Origin: Utricularia gibba
Lineage: Eukaryota; Streptophyta; Magnoliopsida; Lamiales; Lentibulariaceae
NCBI GenBank assembly: GCA_002189035.1
Contig: NEEC01000020.1
Span: forward strand, 1,915,592 to 1,979,591
Length of the DNA stretch: 64,000 bases
Direction of reading: 5' to 3'
Below the pieces are notes generated by a model. It ran no database searches. It saw only the letters and a list, made by a program, of their open reading frames with translations, and had not been told where the DNA came from. The first letter of the stretch is position 1. The number at the start of each line of letters is the position of its first letter. Positions 43,424 through 55,150 of the stretch are shown here, in pieces. The translations under genes and the position numbers were made by a program.

Positions 43424-44636
43424 TAATGAGCCCCAGGAAGATAATGAAATGTATTTGAAGAATGATGAAAAGTTTGTCCAAGGGAACACATTAGAAACAA
43501 AGATGATTCCACCAGGACCAATGACTAGGAGCAAGACAAAGATGGTTGAATATACACTTAAGCGTCTACTCAATACCATTGGAATCAAACATGGGCTTGA
43601 AGACATCCCATCAAAAGAGTTCAACTACTTGAAAGTGGATTTATCTTAGAGCATTGGACTTTTTAGACTTTTTTATTTCATTTAATTTGGGCCAAATAAT
43701 GTTAGAGCCCAATCCTGCAGTATAAATACTCTAGAGTTGTACTATTTCAGGATCTTTAATCATTTTCATGGATGTTGTGAGTATTCTCCTTTTTTTTGAG
43801 TGCTTGAACACTCTTAACTTATCAAGCTTTGAGCTTGTGGCGTTCTAGGATGATGAGCCCCAGGAAGATAAATGAAGTGTATTTAAAGAATGATGAGGAG
43901 TTTGTTCAAGTGAACAAATTAGAAAGAAAGATGATTCCACCAGGACCAATGACTAGGAGCAAGACAAAGATGGTTGAAGATACACTTAAGGGTCTACTCA
44001 ATACCATTGGAATCAAACATGGGCTTGAAGACATCCCATCAAAAGAGCTCAACTACTTGAAGATGGACTTAACTTAGAACATTGGGCTTGTTAGACTTTT
44101 CTATTTCATTTAGTTTGGACTATGTAATGTTAGAGCCCAATTCTAGAGTATAAATACTCTAGAGATGTACTAATTCAGGATCTTTGGTCATTTTATGTAT
44201 CTTGTGAGGATTCCCCTCTCCTTTGAGTGCTTGAACACTCTTAACTTATCAAGCTTTGAGCTTGTGGCGTTCTAGGATTATCACTTCCAATCAATCTCTC
44301 TTTTCTGAAGTGTGGCTCCTAATTTTCTTTGTTTCGAAGTCTGGTTGCAAGAGATTTATTCTCTTGAGGGTAGACTTGGGTGGGTTCTCTTCTAAGCTTC
44401 AAAATCACCTCTTTTTTGTGGGTTGCTAATCTCTATAGATTAGAGGGTCACATCATAGTATTATCACTTTCAATACCTCTCTTTCCTGAAGAGTGCCTCC
44501 TAATTTTCTTTGTTTCGAAGTCTGGTTGCAAGAGATTCATTTTTTTGAGGTTAGACTTGGGTGGATTCTCTTTTAAGCTTCAAAATCACCTCTTGTTCAT
44601 GGATTGCTAATCTCTATACATTAGAGGGTCACATCA
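43424..44636 (+). repeat. composite gypsy LTR2: 5' piece, full LTR and 3' piece in tandem
   Basis: 43,424-43,850 starts TAATGAGCCCCAGGAAG and stops at GCGTTCTAGGA. 43,851-44,455 is a complete LTR2 (TGATGAGCCCC to GGGTCACATCA, 605 bp). 44,456-44,636 repeats the last 180 bp and again ends TCACATCA. All are in the same orientation. Confidence 0.87.
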
Positions 44637-45472
44637 TTTAGTATCACAGCTTTGGGTTCCTTCTTCATAATATTATCCTGTTCTTGAAAAAAAAAAAAAA
44701 ACGTTCAAGCCACATCCTTCTTCGTAATTTTGGCTTTGACAAAAAAAAAAAAAAAAAAGGGTTCACAGGAAGTTGATTGAGGAAGAGCTCGAAATTGAGT
44801 GTCAATTGAATAGCAAAAACACCTGGAAAATATCAACTTCAAGGGTGTTAAAAGAGAAGGAGAGTGGAGGTGAATACCCATCACCAATCACTATCATCCA
44901 TTATTTTATATGTTTCCTTATGACCCACGTCTCTAGTTTTCCCATATCACCAAGCAACCACTTTATTGTTGTTTTCCTTATCTTGATCCCCATTCCTTGT
45001 CACTTACTTGTCCGTACAATTCCAGTTCGCTATTCTCTTTGTTAATTGCCCATTCCTATGTTTCTGCAATTTCACAAGAATTATATTTAGTATGTAGTGC
45101 TCATTCCTCTGTTTTCATCTTATCTTACCTTGTGTCCATCCCTCCTATTTATCTACTGCAACAAACAACCAACATAATTCAACCAATCCCGCCTTTTTTG
45201 TCTCTATTTTGAGACAATTAACACTGCCAATCTCACCTAACCCCATCATAACACCATAATCAATTATAATCTGGAAGTGATTAATTTTTGAGGTGTCACG
45301 AGGTCAAGCATGATAATGTTATGGAGTGCATCAAATTCTCTTTTCTTTCTTGAGACAATTAAGACTTGAAGCTTGGGGATTGATTGATAAACCTTGTGTG
45401 TGCTTCTTTGCTCTTTCACTTTATTCTCTTTTTTTTCTCTTGCTGCTCGTTTTCTTTTGTCTTCTATTTAGA
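44637..45472 (+). other. gypsy leader with primer site
   Basis: TTTAGTATCACAGC at 44,637-44,650 is a mutated TTTGGTATCAGAGC primer site. The leader has two A-runs (44,687-44,701 and 44,742-44,758) and pyrimidine-rich stretches, then reaches the gag ATG. Confidence 0.75.
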
Positions 45473-46560
45473 ATGTCAAATTCAAGAAGTGAGCATGAAA
45501 AGGATGATTTACCGGATGAAAAGTTCACTTTCAGAGCTGTGCAACAATTATTTGAAAAATTGCATCGTATTTTGGAAAATATAAATGTCAGGCTTGATGA
45601 ACACGAAAATTCTCTACAAAATGTTGCAAGAGCCGAAAGACAAGATAATTATGCTGCTGGGAGGGGTGGAGGCATTCAAATGCATCAACGCATCAACACT
45701 GAACATGACTTAAGTGATCAATGAAGTGCGAGGACTGTTGGAAGAAGAAATCGAATCCTGAATACTGATGAAGAAGATGACTACCTTGAATATGGTGAAA
45801 ATGATTTTCTTCATGGTGATACAAGAAGATTTCGAGATCAGGGAGGCAGGAGAAACAGAGGAAGAATTGGAAAGGATGCTAACAACATCAAGATGAAGAT
45901 ACCTCAATTTCAAGGAAACAATGATGCAGATGCATATCTCCAATGGGAAACAAGAGTAGAACATGTGTTTGATTGTAACAACTTCTCTAAAGAAAAGAAA
46001 GTATGATTAGCTTGCATGGAATTCAGTGATTATGCGGTAATTTGGTGGGATCAATTGGTTGCTAAAAGAAGGATTGACTCTGAAGAACCAACTCATACTT
46101 GGGCTGAGATGAAAAGAGTCATGAGGAGGCGATTTGTTCCAAACCATTACCAAAAAGATGTTTATCAGCGTTTGCAGAATCTCAAGTAGGGCTTAAGGTC
46201 AGTGTATGAATATTGGCAGGAAATGGAGATCTTGATAAATAGAACCAATCTTCATGAAGATAGGAAAGCAACTATGGCAAGGTTCCTTCATGGGATGAAT
46301 AAGGAGATTGCAAATATGGTAGAGCTTTATCACTACATTGAGATGGAGGACATGATTCATATGGCCACGAAACTTGAGAAACAACTCTCTAATAAGAGCT
46401 TTACTCGAGATTTTAACAACAGGGCCCCCGATTGGAGATTTGAAGTACTAAGAAGATGTTGGAGAGAAATAAAGGGAAGTCATCAATGTAAAACTTCAAA
46501 TTCGATATCCTATCAAGTTCCAAGCAAGGGGAACGAACAACACCTCAAATAGGCACTTCA
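45473..46560 (+). pseudogene. gypsy gag
   Basis: ATG at 45,473 gives MSNSRSEHEKDDLPDEKFTF and a coiled, charged N-terminus. A TGA at 45,722 interrupts. The domain continues MKIPQFQGNNDADAYLQWE, VIWWDQLVAKRRIDSEEPTH, MRRRFVPNHYQKDVYQRLQN and YWQEMEILINRTNLHEDRKA (46,202 onward), the standard retrotransposon gag domain. At least three stops are present. Confidence 0.87.
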
Positions 46561-47240
46561 AGGAACATAAAGTGTTTCAAGTGCTTGGGGCATGGACATA
46601 TTGCTTCTGAATGTCCAAATAAACGAGCAGTGGTTAGTGAGGATGATGATGATTTCGTGGAGACAGAAGCTGAAGTGAGTGATGAGGATGAATTGCCTGA
46701 TTCTGGAGAATTATTAGTCACTCGAAGGACACTTAACATTTGAGTGAAGGATAATGATGAACAAAGGGAAAATTGTTTTCAAACCGGTGCTTTGTTAATG
46801 GGAAAGTGTGCAACCTGATTATTGATGAAGGTAGTTTAACCAAAGTTGCCAGCCACATCTTGGTGGAGAAATTGGGACTACCAACCGTAAGACATTCTAA
46901 GCCTTATAACTTGCAGTGGTTCAATGAAGGAAGTGAGGTAATGCTACCAAACAAGTGCTTGTGGCATTTTCTATAGGGAGACATGAAGATGAAATCCTAT
47001 GTGATGTTGTTCCTATGCATGCAAGTGATATTCTTCTTGGGATGTCTTGAGAATATGATAGAAGAGCGTTTCATGACGGTTTCATGAACAAGTATTCCTT
47101 CCATCATAATGGACGCTCTATCACACTTGCTCCATTATCTCCAAAGGAGGCACATGAAGATCAAGTTAGGATCCTTAGTGATGGTAGAGCCCTGCATAGT
47201 GCTAATGGAAAACACCAAGAGGACGTGCCTAAGGGAGAAG
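46561..47240 (+). pseudogene. gypsy zinc knuckle and protease
   Basis: KCFKCLGHGHIASECPNKR is a CCHC knuckle. CFVNGKVCNLIIDEGSLTKV has the protease site with Glu where relatives have Gly (IIDGGS). NKYSFHHNGRSITLAPLSPK and VRILSDGRALHSANG follow. Frame changes occur near 46,740 and 46,975. Confidence 0.82.
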
Positions 47241-48214
47241 AGATGAGTGGAGTGTAAATGAGTGAAAAAAGTGGAGAGAAAAGAAGTGATGGGAAGGAAT
47301 TGAGTGGAAAAAAGGATGAAAATGTGTGCAAGATAGAAAGTGGAAACATGAGGATTTTAGAAATTGAGAAAAAAAATGAGAGTCTCTTAACAAGGACAAG
47401 CGAGATTAGACACTCACTTCATGCTAGTCAACCATTCCTTGTAGTTATGTACAAGGATGAAGTTCCTACTTTCCCTAACAAGACTTCACCCATTTCATCT
47501 TGTATTGTGTCTCTTTTACAGGTATATCAAGATATATTTCCAAAAGAACTTCAAGGCCTACCTCCCCTTAAAGGGATTGAGCATCAAATTGACCTTGTGC
47601 CAGGAGTACAACTCCCAAACCGAAAAGCCTACCGAGCCAATCTAGAGGAGACGAAGGAAATACAAAAGCAAGTTGAGCAACTGATGTCTAAAGGATTTGT
47701 GCGTGAGAGCATGAGCCCTCGCTCTGTGCCGGTGTTATAGGTTGCAAAGTCTGATGGAACCTTGTGGATGTGCACTGATTGTCGCGCCATCAACAACATC
47801 ACAATCAAGTATAGACATCCTATCCCTAGACTTCAAGATATGCTTGATGAATTGCATGGTGCTTGAGTTTTTAGTAAAATTGATTTGAGAAGTGGATATT
47901 ATCATATTAGAATAAAGGAAGGTGATGCCTTTTGGATTAACTAATGCTCCTAGCACCTTTATGAGATTGATGAATCACGTTCTTACGCCTTTTATAGGTA
48001 GATTTGTAGTTGTTTATTTTGATTATATTCTGATCTATAGCAATAGTATTAAGGAACATGTCGGGCATTTGAAAGATGTGTTAAATACTCTAAGAAAAGA
48101 AAAATTATTTGCTAACATAAAAAAGTGTGTCTTTTGCACAAATAGTGTTTCTTTTCTAGGATATGTTGTAAGTGATGCAAGAGTAGCTGTGGATGAAATC
48201 AAAGAAGTTAGGAG
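47241..48214 (+). pseudogene. gypsy reverse transcriptase, catalytic box mutated, truncated
   Basis: The frame 47,258-47,740 leads into PKELQGLPPLKGIEHQIDLV and QVEQLMSKGFVRESMSP; after a stop, [20 protein letters not shown] and [19 protein letters not shown]; then, shifted, [20 protein letters not shown] and [11 protein letters not shown]. Family members have YFDDILIYS, so the second Asp is Tyr. It ends at KEVRSF, fused to an LTR2 3' piece, with RNase H and integrase missing. Confidence 0.87.
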
Positions 48215-48478
48215 TTTTCATGGATGTTGTGAGGGTTCTCCTCTTCTTTGAGTGCTTGAACATTCTTAACTTATCAAACTTTGAGCATGTGGCGTCCTAG
48301 GATTATCACTTCCAATCCCTCTCTTTTCGGAAGTGTGGCTACTAATTTTCTTTGTTTCGAAGTGTGATTGCAAGATATTCATTTTCTTGAGGGTAGACTT
48401 GGATGGATTCTCTTTTAACCTTCAAAATCACCTCTTGTTTGTGGGTTGCTAATCTTTATAGATTAGAGAGTCACATCA
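48215..48478 (+). repeat. gypsy LTR2 3' part
   Basis: It begins TTTTCATGGATGTTGTGAG as in the LTR interior and ends GAGAGTCACATCA. It is the remains of the 3' LTR of the spacer gypsy, joined to RT by a deletion. Confidence 0.82.
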
Positions 48479-48633
48479 CTAGACTTATCAAGCCTTGCTT
48501 GTGATTCCATTTCATAATTAGGGTTGTAAGGATCTTTCAATCCTTAAGTGACAACTTTTTCCTCCCTGAGGAATTGCACCTTTTAAACCAAGTTATGCTT
48601 TTCCATTAGTTTGTTAATTGGAGGATCGTATCA
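48479..48633 (+). repeat. gypsy LTR1 3' part
   Basis: It matches the LTR1 end (GACTTATCAAGCCTTGCTTG to GGAGGATCGTATCA) with an internal deletion. Confidence 0.75.
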
Positions 48634-49029
48634 TGTACTCTCTTAAATGTAAATCATAAGTGGTCACACATTTTATGCTGTTCAAGTCAATGAGTGTGAT
48701 TCACAGCCAACAGAAAATTCTTGCCATCAGATCCTAAAATAATGGAGAATATACCCACCTTGAACTCAAATACGTTAGTCAAGAAAGTGAATTTGTTCAC
48801 CAGTTCACGGCACCATGAACTCAACAGCAAAATGGTATCTGTAAAAGGAAAAACAAGTCCGTCATGGTGCATTGTTGTGCATTGTTTACTGCTCGAAAAG
48901 AAGATGCCTAGGTATAAATCCTGAACAGACTACCCACAAAAGAGACCAAAGGAAGCAAGACTTCCCATGAACTGTGATACAAACAAGAAACCTTATGTTG
49001 ATCAATTTAAATTGCTCACTTCTCTGTGT
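48634..49029. other. unassigned sequence
   Basis: Contains a 61-codon minus-strand frame (48,687-48,872) that resembles nothing recognised. No repeat was found. Confidence 0.35.
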
Positions 49030-50175
49030 TATGGTGTGTGACATCTATTGCTGGAGTTTAGCATAATACCTCCCTAATGATCATGGTTATGTATGAAATC
49101 AATAAAGGATGGGCCCCATACCGGTATGGAGGTTGTTTTTATTAACCAATGGAGATGGGGCAGGTGCTATCTAAAAGGAAGAGCCACATGGCAAATTCAA
49201 GATAGAGGGGATGCTGACTCATGATGTCTCCTAGGTTCAGGTGAATAGAGTCACGTTGGAGAAAACTGGAGAATCATAGTTGAATAGGAAGGAGGGTAGA
49301 GAATACAGCCAGTGAGAAGGGGAGAGTTCATGGTTCTAGTTGTGGGAAGTGATTATTTCTATAGAGAGTAAGGTAAGTGGGATGAGTGCTACTATTTTTA
49401 TAAGCATGTTTTGATGCTTCTCTGGAACATATGTGATTGATTGCCTATGTGTCATTATATGTTGTTTTAGAAAGATTTCTTTCCTGTTTTCATTAACCTG
49501 TTTTTCTTGGTGTGAAAAGTCCAGCATGGCACGTCCTTCTGATCTTAGGGTTTCAAATCTATTTAGAGTCCCTAAAATCCTCCTTTCAAAACCTAAATGG
49601 TTCTCTTCCAAGGATTAGGTGACCTTGTTGGCCGGTTACCAAACAAGTATTCCCTTTCGAAGTGCATAGAATGCTCAATGTTATTTCTCTATGTGCTATG
49701 TGAACATATGATAGTAAATGGAGAGGAGTGTGGGACCCACACTCCTAGCAACAAGGTTTTAACCATTTGATTCATGCCTAAATATGTCAGACATGTATGA
49801 GGCAACCCTATGGGGTAAGCCAGTCAAGAAAGGCCAGGGAACACGTTATATTCATGCTATGGTCTGAGTTTAGAGGTGATGTTCGGTTGGTGCCTCTTCT
49901 GAACACTACTAAAGGACTTAGGCAATACATGACCCATTTCCTAAGATATGGAGGTGATGCCTAAGCTGAAGGGTCAAGGGGATTGGGCAAAGATAGACAA
50001 TGAGACTCACTAATTGGATATGTGCTTGTCTTTGAGATTTTATGCTCAAACACCCTTTCTTTACTTCATGCATGTTTATCTTTTACCAAACCTCAGTAGC
50101 ATGACCACTCTATGCTTTAACTTGTTCCAGGTGTAGAGCGGAATGGTGAAAGGTCTGGTGATCAACCAAGGTTGT
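49030..50175 (+). repeat. block R, spacer copy
   Basis: Diverged partner of 28,980-30,010 in the same orientation (and of the mirrored 60,347-61,377 in reverse). It shares TGCTATGTGAACATAT, CACACTCCTAGCA and CTTGTTCCAGGTGTAGA. It lies immediately outside the right arm. Confidence 0.7.
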
Positions 50176-50185
50176 GGTTCAGCTG

Positions 50186-50492
50186 TTCCATCATAACTAA
50201 TGACAAGGAGTAGGAGCAAGATAGTTGAAGCTACACTGAACACTCTACTCAACACTATTGTTATAAACCATGCGCTTGAACTCTTACCATTAATGGGGTT
50301 CAACTACTTGATATTGAATCTACCTTAGAGGCCAATATGTCTTTTCATCTTTCATGTGTGTTATTTCACTTGTCAGTTTTTTTTATTTAGTTTGGGCCTT
50401 TAAATGTTAGAACCCAATTCTAAATTATAAATAATCTCAAGATGTACTTTTTGATGATCTTTTAATTTATTTATATAATTGATATTTCATAC
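50186..50492 (+). repeat. LTR2 fragment at the inner edge of the right arm
   Basis: Counterpart of 39,866-40,173 with about 3% difference. It matches the LTR2 interior in sense orientation. Confidence 0.8.
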
Positions 50493-51061
50493 TGATACGA
50501 CCCTCCAATCAACAAGTGATTGGCAAATCAGATCTTGGTTGAAAAGAAGCAATCCCTCGAGAAAAAGAAGTTGGCCCTCAAGGATTGAAAGATCCTTGCA
50601 ACCCAAACTATGAAATGGTACCACACTCACAGAATCAAGGAAGGAATTGGAAGTGATAAACCACACACTATACACCACAAGCGAGGCTTGATAAGTCTAA
50701 GTTCTACAAGAATTCAAGGAAGGAGAATAGCTCTCAAAAGTTATTATAATCAAAGTTGTCCAAAACATGAGTAAGGTCTTCTTAAATAAATGAAGAATTG
50801 GGCCTTATTAGAGGAAAAGTAGTAATAATAATGTATTTGGTAGTAATGGGCCTTCTCTAATCAAGTTGATTCACTTTGAGAATGTTGAATTTCATGCACA
50901 ACACCTCATAGCTTGATTGATTGGCCCATAAGCTCTTAAGCACTTCTTGTTTCCTTCTTGCTCTTGATCTAGTGATTGGTCCAACTGAAATCAATAGAGG
51001 ATTATTGATCTTATCTCCTTTATTTTCATTGTCATAATTTATAGCATCCATGATCTTATCA
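50493..51061 (-). mobile_element. solo gypsy LTR1 (mirror of 39,297-39,865)
   Basis: Same ends and same imperfect target duplication as the left copy. Translated frames within it are identical. Confidence 0.85.
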
Positions 51062-52197
51062 TATACTCTTTTGGATGTTGTTGAGCGCCTTTGGTTCCAA
51101 CATTTTAAGCCAAACTTCTAACGTAATATGGTTCAATAGATTCTTAACATTTATTCATATTTTCCATTTGTGCCACATATACAACATCTTTAAATGCCCA
51201 TCATCATCTTTCATCATCTTGCTTAAGATTTATCAAAGATGATTGTGACAAGTAAATAGATTACTTGTAGGAGTGGCTAACGTAGAGAAATGAGCAAGAA
51301 ACAAATGAAATTTTATAATGTAATCATACTGACAAATTGTAGATTACCAGCACCCTCGTTTTTCACACACTTCATCTTAATATTATTGATACTCAATTGA
51401 GAGTAAATATCGAGTTCTTCCTAAATAAATTTCTTTTGCACCGTTTTTTTTTTTGGTTCCTTTTCGCCACCCATCTCTGCTATATTAAGAACCTCGTCTT
51501 CACAATTCCCATTCGCTCCATATAGTGCTCTAGCATCACTTAAGATTCTCACTTGCATCGTATGTGCCTCCCATAGAGACTCAGGAGCTTATCTCATCAA
51601 GTGTGCACTATAAGTGAAAGAATGCTTATTCTTGAAGCTGTCATTGAATACTTGTTAATCATACGAACAAGATACTTTGAATAACAAGATACTTGTTATT
51701 CTTGAAGCTGTCATTCAATTTAGATTCTATCTCTTTTTACAACGCTCTTTTCACTCCATTGATCACTGATGCCTTCAAGTTCAGTGTTGTTGCGTTGAGG
51801 CATTCGCACACAACGAGGCCTTCAAGAAGTATGATTATTTTGTACACCTTAGGTTATTCCAATATTTTGAAGAGAAAAAAGATACAATTTTTAAAATCCT
51901 TGTTGCAAAGAATTCAAAGCGAACTTCTCATCCAATGAGTCATCTTTCTGGTATTCACTTTTATAATTTGACATCCTAAAAAAGAGGTAAAAGAAACAGG
52001 CAACAAGGAAGTAAAGAAAAGAAATTTAAAGAAGAAAGAAAAATACACGATTTTTACGCGTCAATCCTCAAGCTTGAAGTTCTTGATGCACTCTTTTACA
52101 TCTTTATGCTTGATCTCATGACATCAAAACAACTAATCACTTTCAGATTTTAATTGATTATGGGGGTTAGGGTAGATCTAGCTTGAAGTCGACAATC
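51062..52197 (-). pseudogene. gypsy leader, gag and pol scraps (mirror)
   Basis: Mirror of 38,161-39,296, including the small tandem duplication at 51,623-51,715. No difference was noticed. Confidence 0.72.
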
Positions 52198-52457
52198 ATA
52201 CAAAAGTAAGACCATTCTTATATTGGGTGAGATGTGTGCTTGCTCAAAATAAAAGTTGCATTTTGTTCACTAGGGAGTAATGAGCAACCTTGACTCAAAT
52301 AGGTTGAACCTTAGACATCATTGACTAGTAATCTTTTCAGAAACTCTGGATTTTCTAGTGATCTTTATCAAATGATTGGTCCAAGCAAAATCATTGGAGG
52401 ATCCTTCTTTCGTTCATTTTCATTGTTTTCATCACTAGTATCCATGATCTTATCATC
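52198..52457 (-). repeat. divergent LTR1-like LTR start (mirror)
   Basis: Mirror of 37,901-38,160. Confidence 0.55.
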
Positions 52458-53562
52458 TCCACTGCCCTTTAGCAGATTTATTCATGAAGATCAGCATCTA
52501 CATCACAAGGAATCAATTGAGCAATATTGAATATAGAATGTACATAAACCTCCACTATTAGGTCAATTTTGAATGTATTATCATCGATTTTCTCACTGAC
52601 TTGAAATGGTCCAATTCCTCTAGGTGCTAATTTTGAATATCTCTTGGATGTAAATCTACGCTTTTGCAAAGGTACCCAAATCCAATCTGCATGCTGATCA
52701 ATGTTTCTTCGTGTTTGCTAATTACCCTATTTTTTAACTTCATGATGGTTTCGAATCTCTTGAGAAGTGTTCTGATGGCATCTACTTTCTCAGCACAATC
52801 AATGGATTCAACTTCATGAGATGAAATGGCAAAAAGTCTGTTGGAGCATGCGAATTAATTGCATGCTAGAGAATATCATCGAAGAAAACAGCAGCAAATT
52901 TACCAAGAAGACGGTGTAGTACATGATTCATTAATATAATTAAAGTATTAGATGCATTAGTCAATTTAAAAAGCATAACCAACATCAACTTCGAAAGCAT
53001 TCTTGCATTCATCCCCCCTCCTCATCCAAGTTTAATAATATCAACAACATCAATTTATTTTACATGAAATACATTATCCGTAAAATTAATCTACCATGTC
53101 ATTAAGCCTAGACATATGATAGTTGTACGTAACCGTTCTTTGGTGAATCGCCCAGCAATCTGTGAACATTTTCTTTGTTCCCTCATGTTTAGACACCAAT
53201 AAAATTGGAATGCAGTATGGGCTATCACTTTCCCTCACCAAGCCTTTTGCCACAAGTTCATCCACTAGGGAGTTGAGAACCTGGAACAAAGTCAATTCAA
53301 TGTTCTATTCCTTTGTGTGGTTGAAATCCTGGAACCGATTTAGGATGACATCAATGAACCCATACATACAAGTATCATACAAGTAGGAATATCCTTTTGT
53401 GAGTTAGAGTATGTAACACAGGCTCTTTCAATAAGGGCAAGAGAAATGGATTTCTGCCCCTATGTTTCTTATTGTTATACAAGTGCAATATATGTTTCAC
53501 ATTACTCATCCTTACAATGAGACATTATATTTCTTTTTTTCTCACTATTTCCTTATTCATCT
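52458..53562 (-). pseudogene. gypsy RT and integrase C-terminus relic (mirror)
   Basis: Mirror of 36,796-37,900. The frames 52,478-52,669 and 53,086-53,295 encode the same peptides as the left arm. Confidence 0.82.
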
Positions 53563-54128
53563 TGATACGGCCTTCAATCAAGAAGTAATTGGCAAACCAG
53601 ATATTGGTTGAAAAGAAGCAATCTCTCAAAGAAAAGAAGTTGGCTCTCAAGGATTTAAAGATCCTTGCAACCTAAACTATGAAATGCAACCACATTCACA
53701 GAATCAATTAAAGAATTTGGAGTGATAAACCACACACTACACACCACAAGCAAGGTTTGATAAGTCTATGTTGTACAAGAACTCAAAGAAGAAGCATTGC
53801 TCTCAAAAAAGATTACAATCAAAGTTGTCTAAAACAAGAGTAAATTCCTTCTTATATAGATAAATGATTGGGCCTTCTTAGAAGAAAAGTAGTAATAATA
53901 ATATATTTGGGAGTAATGGACCTTCTGTAATCAAGTTGATTCACTTTGAGAAGGTTGAATTCTCTGAACACCTCATAGCTTTGTTGATTGGCCCATAGGC
54001 CCTTAAACATCTCTTGATTCTTTCTTGCTCTTAATCTAGTGATTGGCCTAATTGAAATCAATGGAGAATTATAGAACTTGTGTGTTTTATCTTCATTGGA
54101 ATAATCTGTAGCATCCATGATCTCATCA
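53563..54128 (-). repeat. gypsy LTR1 copy (mirror)
   Basis: Mirror of 36,230-36,795 with the same termini. Confidence 0.82.
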
Positions 54129-54917
54129 CACCTCCTTCTTTTCACTCTCTTTTATTGATGTCCTTTTCTCTCGATTTTCTCTTTCATTTCTCTTATACTC
54201 TCATCTTTCAACTCAATTAAAGATTTCATAGCAGCATTAATCTTCCATTGATATTCATGTGCCCCACTAGAAGATTAAGGCACCAGGATGATTCGTTTAC
54301 CTTTGATGGAGAAGAAGTATTTGTTGGCATATTTATCAGGTGCCATCCTCCTATTACAGTGCAAAGGACATCTAATAGAATTTATCCTGCGTGCATGGGT
54401 ACCACATCATAAAGAAACTCATCGTGTATTTTCACAATGAAGATTGTAATAAGAACTTGTTTAGTAACCTTACTTCACTCTTTGCGTTCAACTATTACAA
54501 CTGATATAGATGTGGATGCATTAGAATAGGACGTTGGATTTCTCCACCATGAGAGAACTAGCATTATTCGTGCATTTACCTCCATCGATTATGAGGCTGC
54601 AAACCTTAGCATTAGATAAGTGTCATGCATGTAATGCGTTCTCTTGTTCCTCCATCGGCTAAATATCCATGACCATAGTCTATCTAGCCACCAAATATTT
54701 GCTTTCGATAGGTTTCTGTTCACATCATCATCTGTCTTCTTTACTTCATGTGCACTTACGCTCTAAATCGGTAATTCAATATCTTCAGAATCTTTTAAAA
54801 TCATAGTCTTCTTCTTGAAGCACATGTCCAAGACATTTGAAGCACTTCATATTACGTGTGTGGGACCACCCACTTCAATCCCATGTCTTGTTTCCTAGCT
54901 TCATGGATCCTTTCTTA
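54129..54917 (-). pseudogene. gypsy gag knuckle and protease relic (mirror)
   Basis: Mirror of 35,441-36,229, carrying the same knuckle and protease remnants. Confidence 0.72.
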
Positions 54918-55150
54918 CTTTAGCACAAACTTGCTGGATTTCCCTTACAAAAAGTAGTATGATTTACGTGGAATGTCTAGAAAGATACTAAAGTACGTAT
55001 ATATGATATTTCCTGTGTCGAAGTAACGCCATTCTCCGCCAATAAGAGTAGCAAAATATGATATCACTAGAGCCCTCAAGATTATGAATGTAGTAACAAA
55101 ACAAAAAATTCAATGGCACGGGACGTTAGTCAGTAAAACGCAATCCTATT

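Noticed and set aside
48687-48872. 61-codon hydrophobic minus-strand frame
   Set aside because: No recognised motif, no splice partners, and it lies among transposon remnants.
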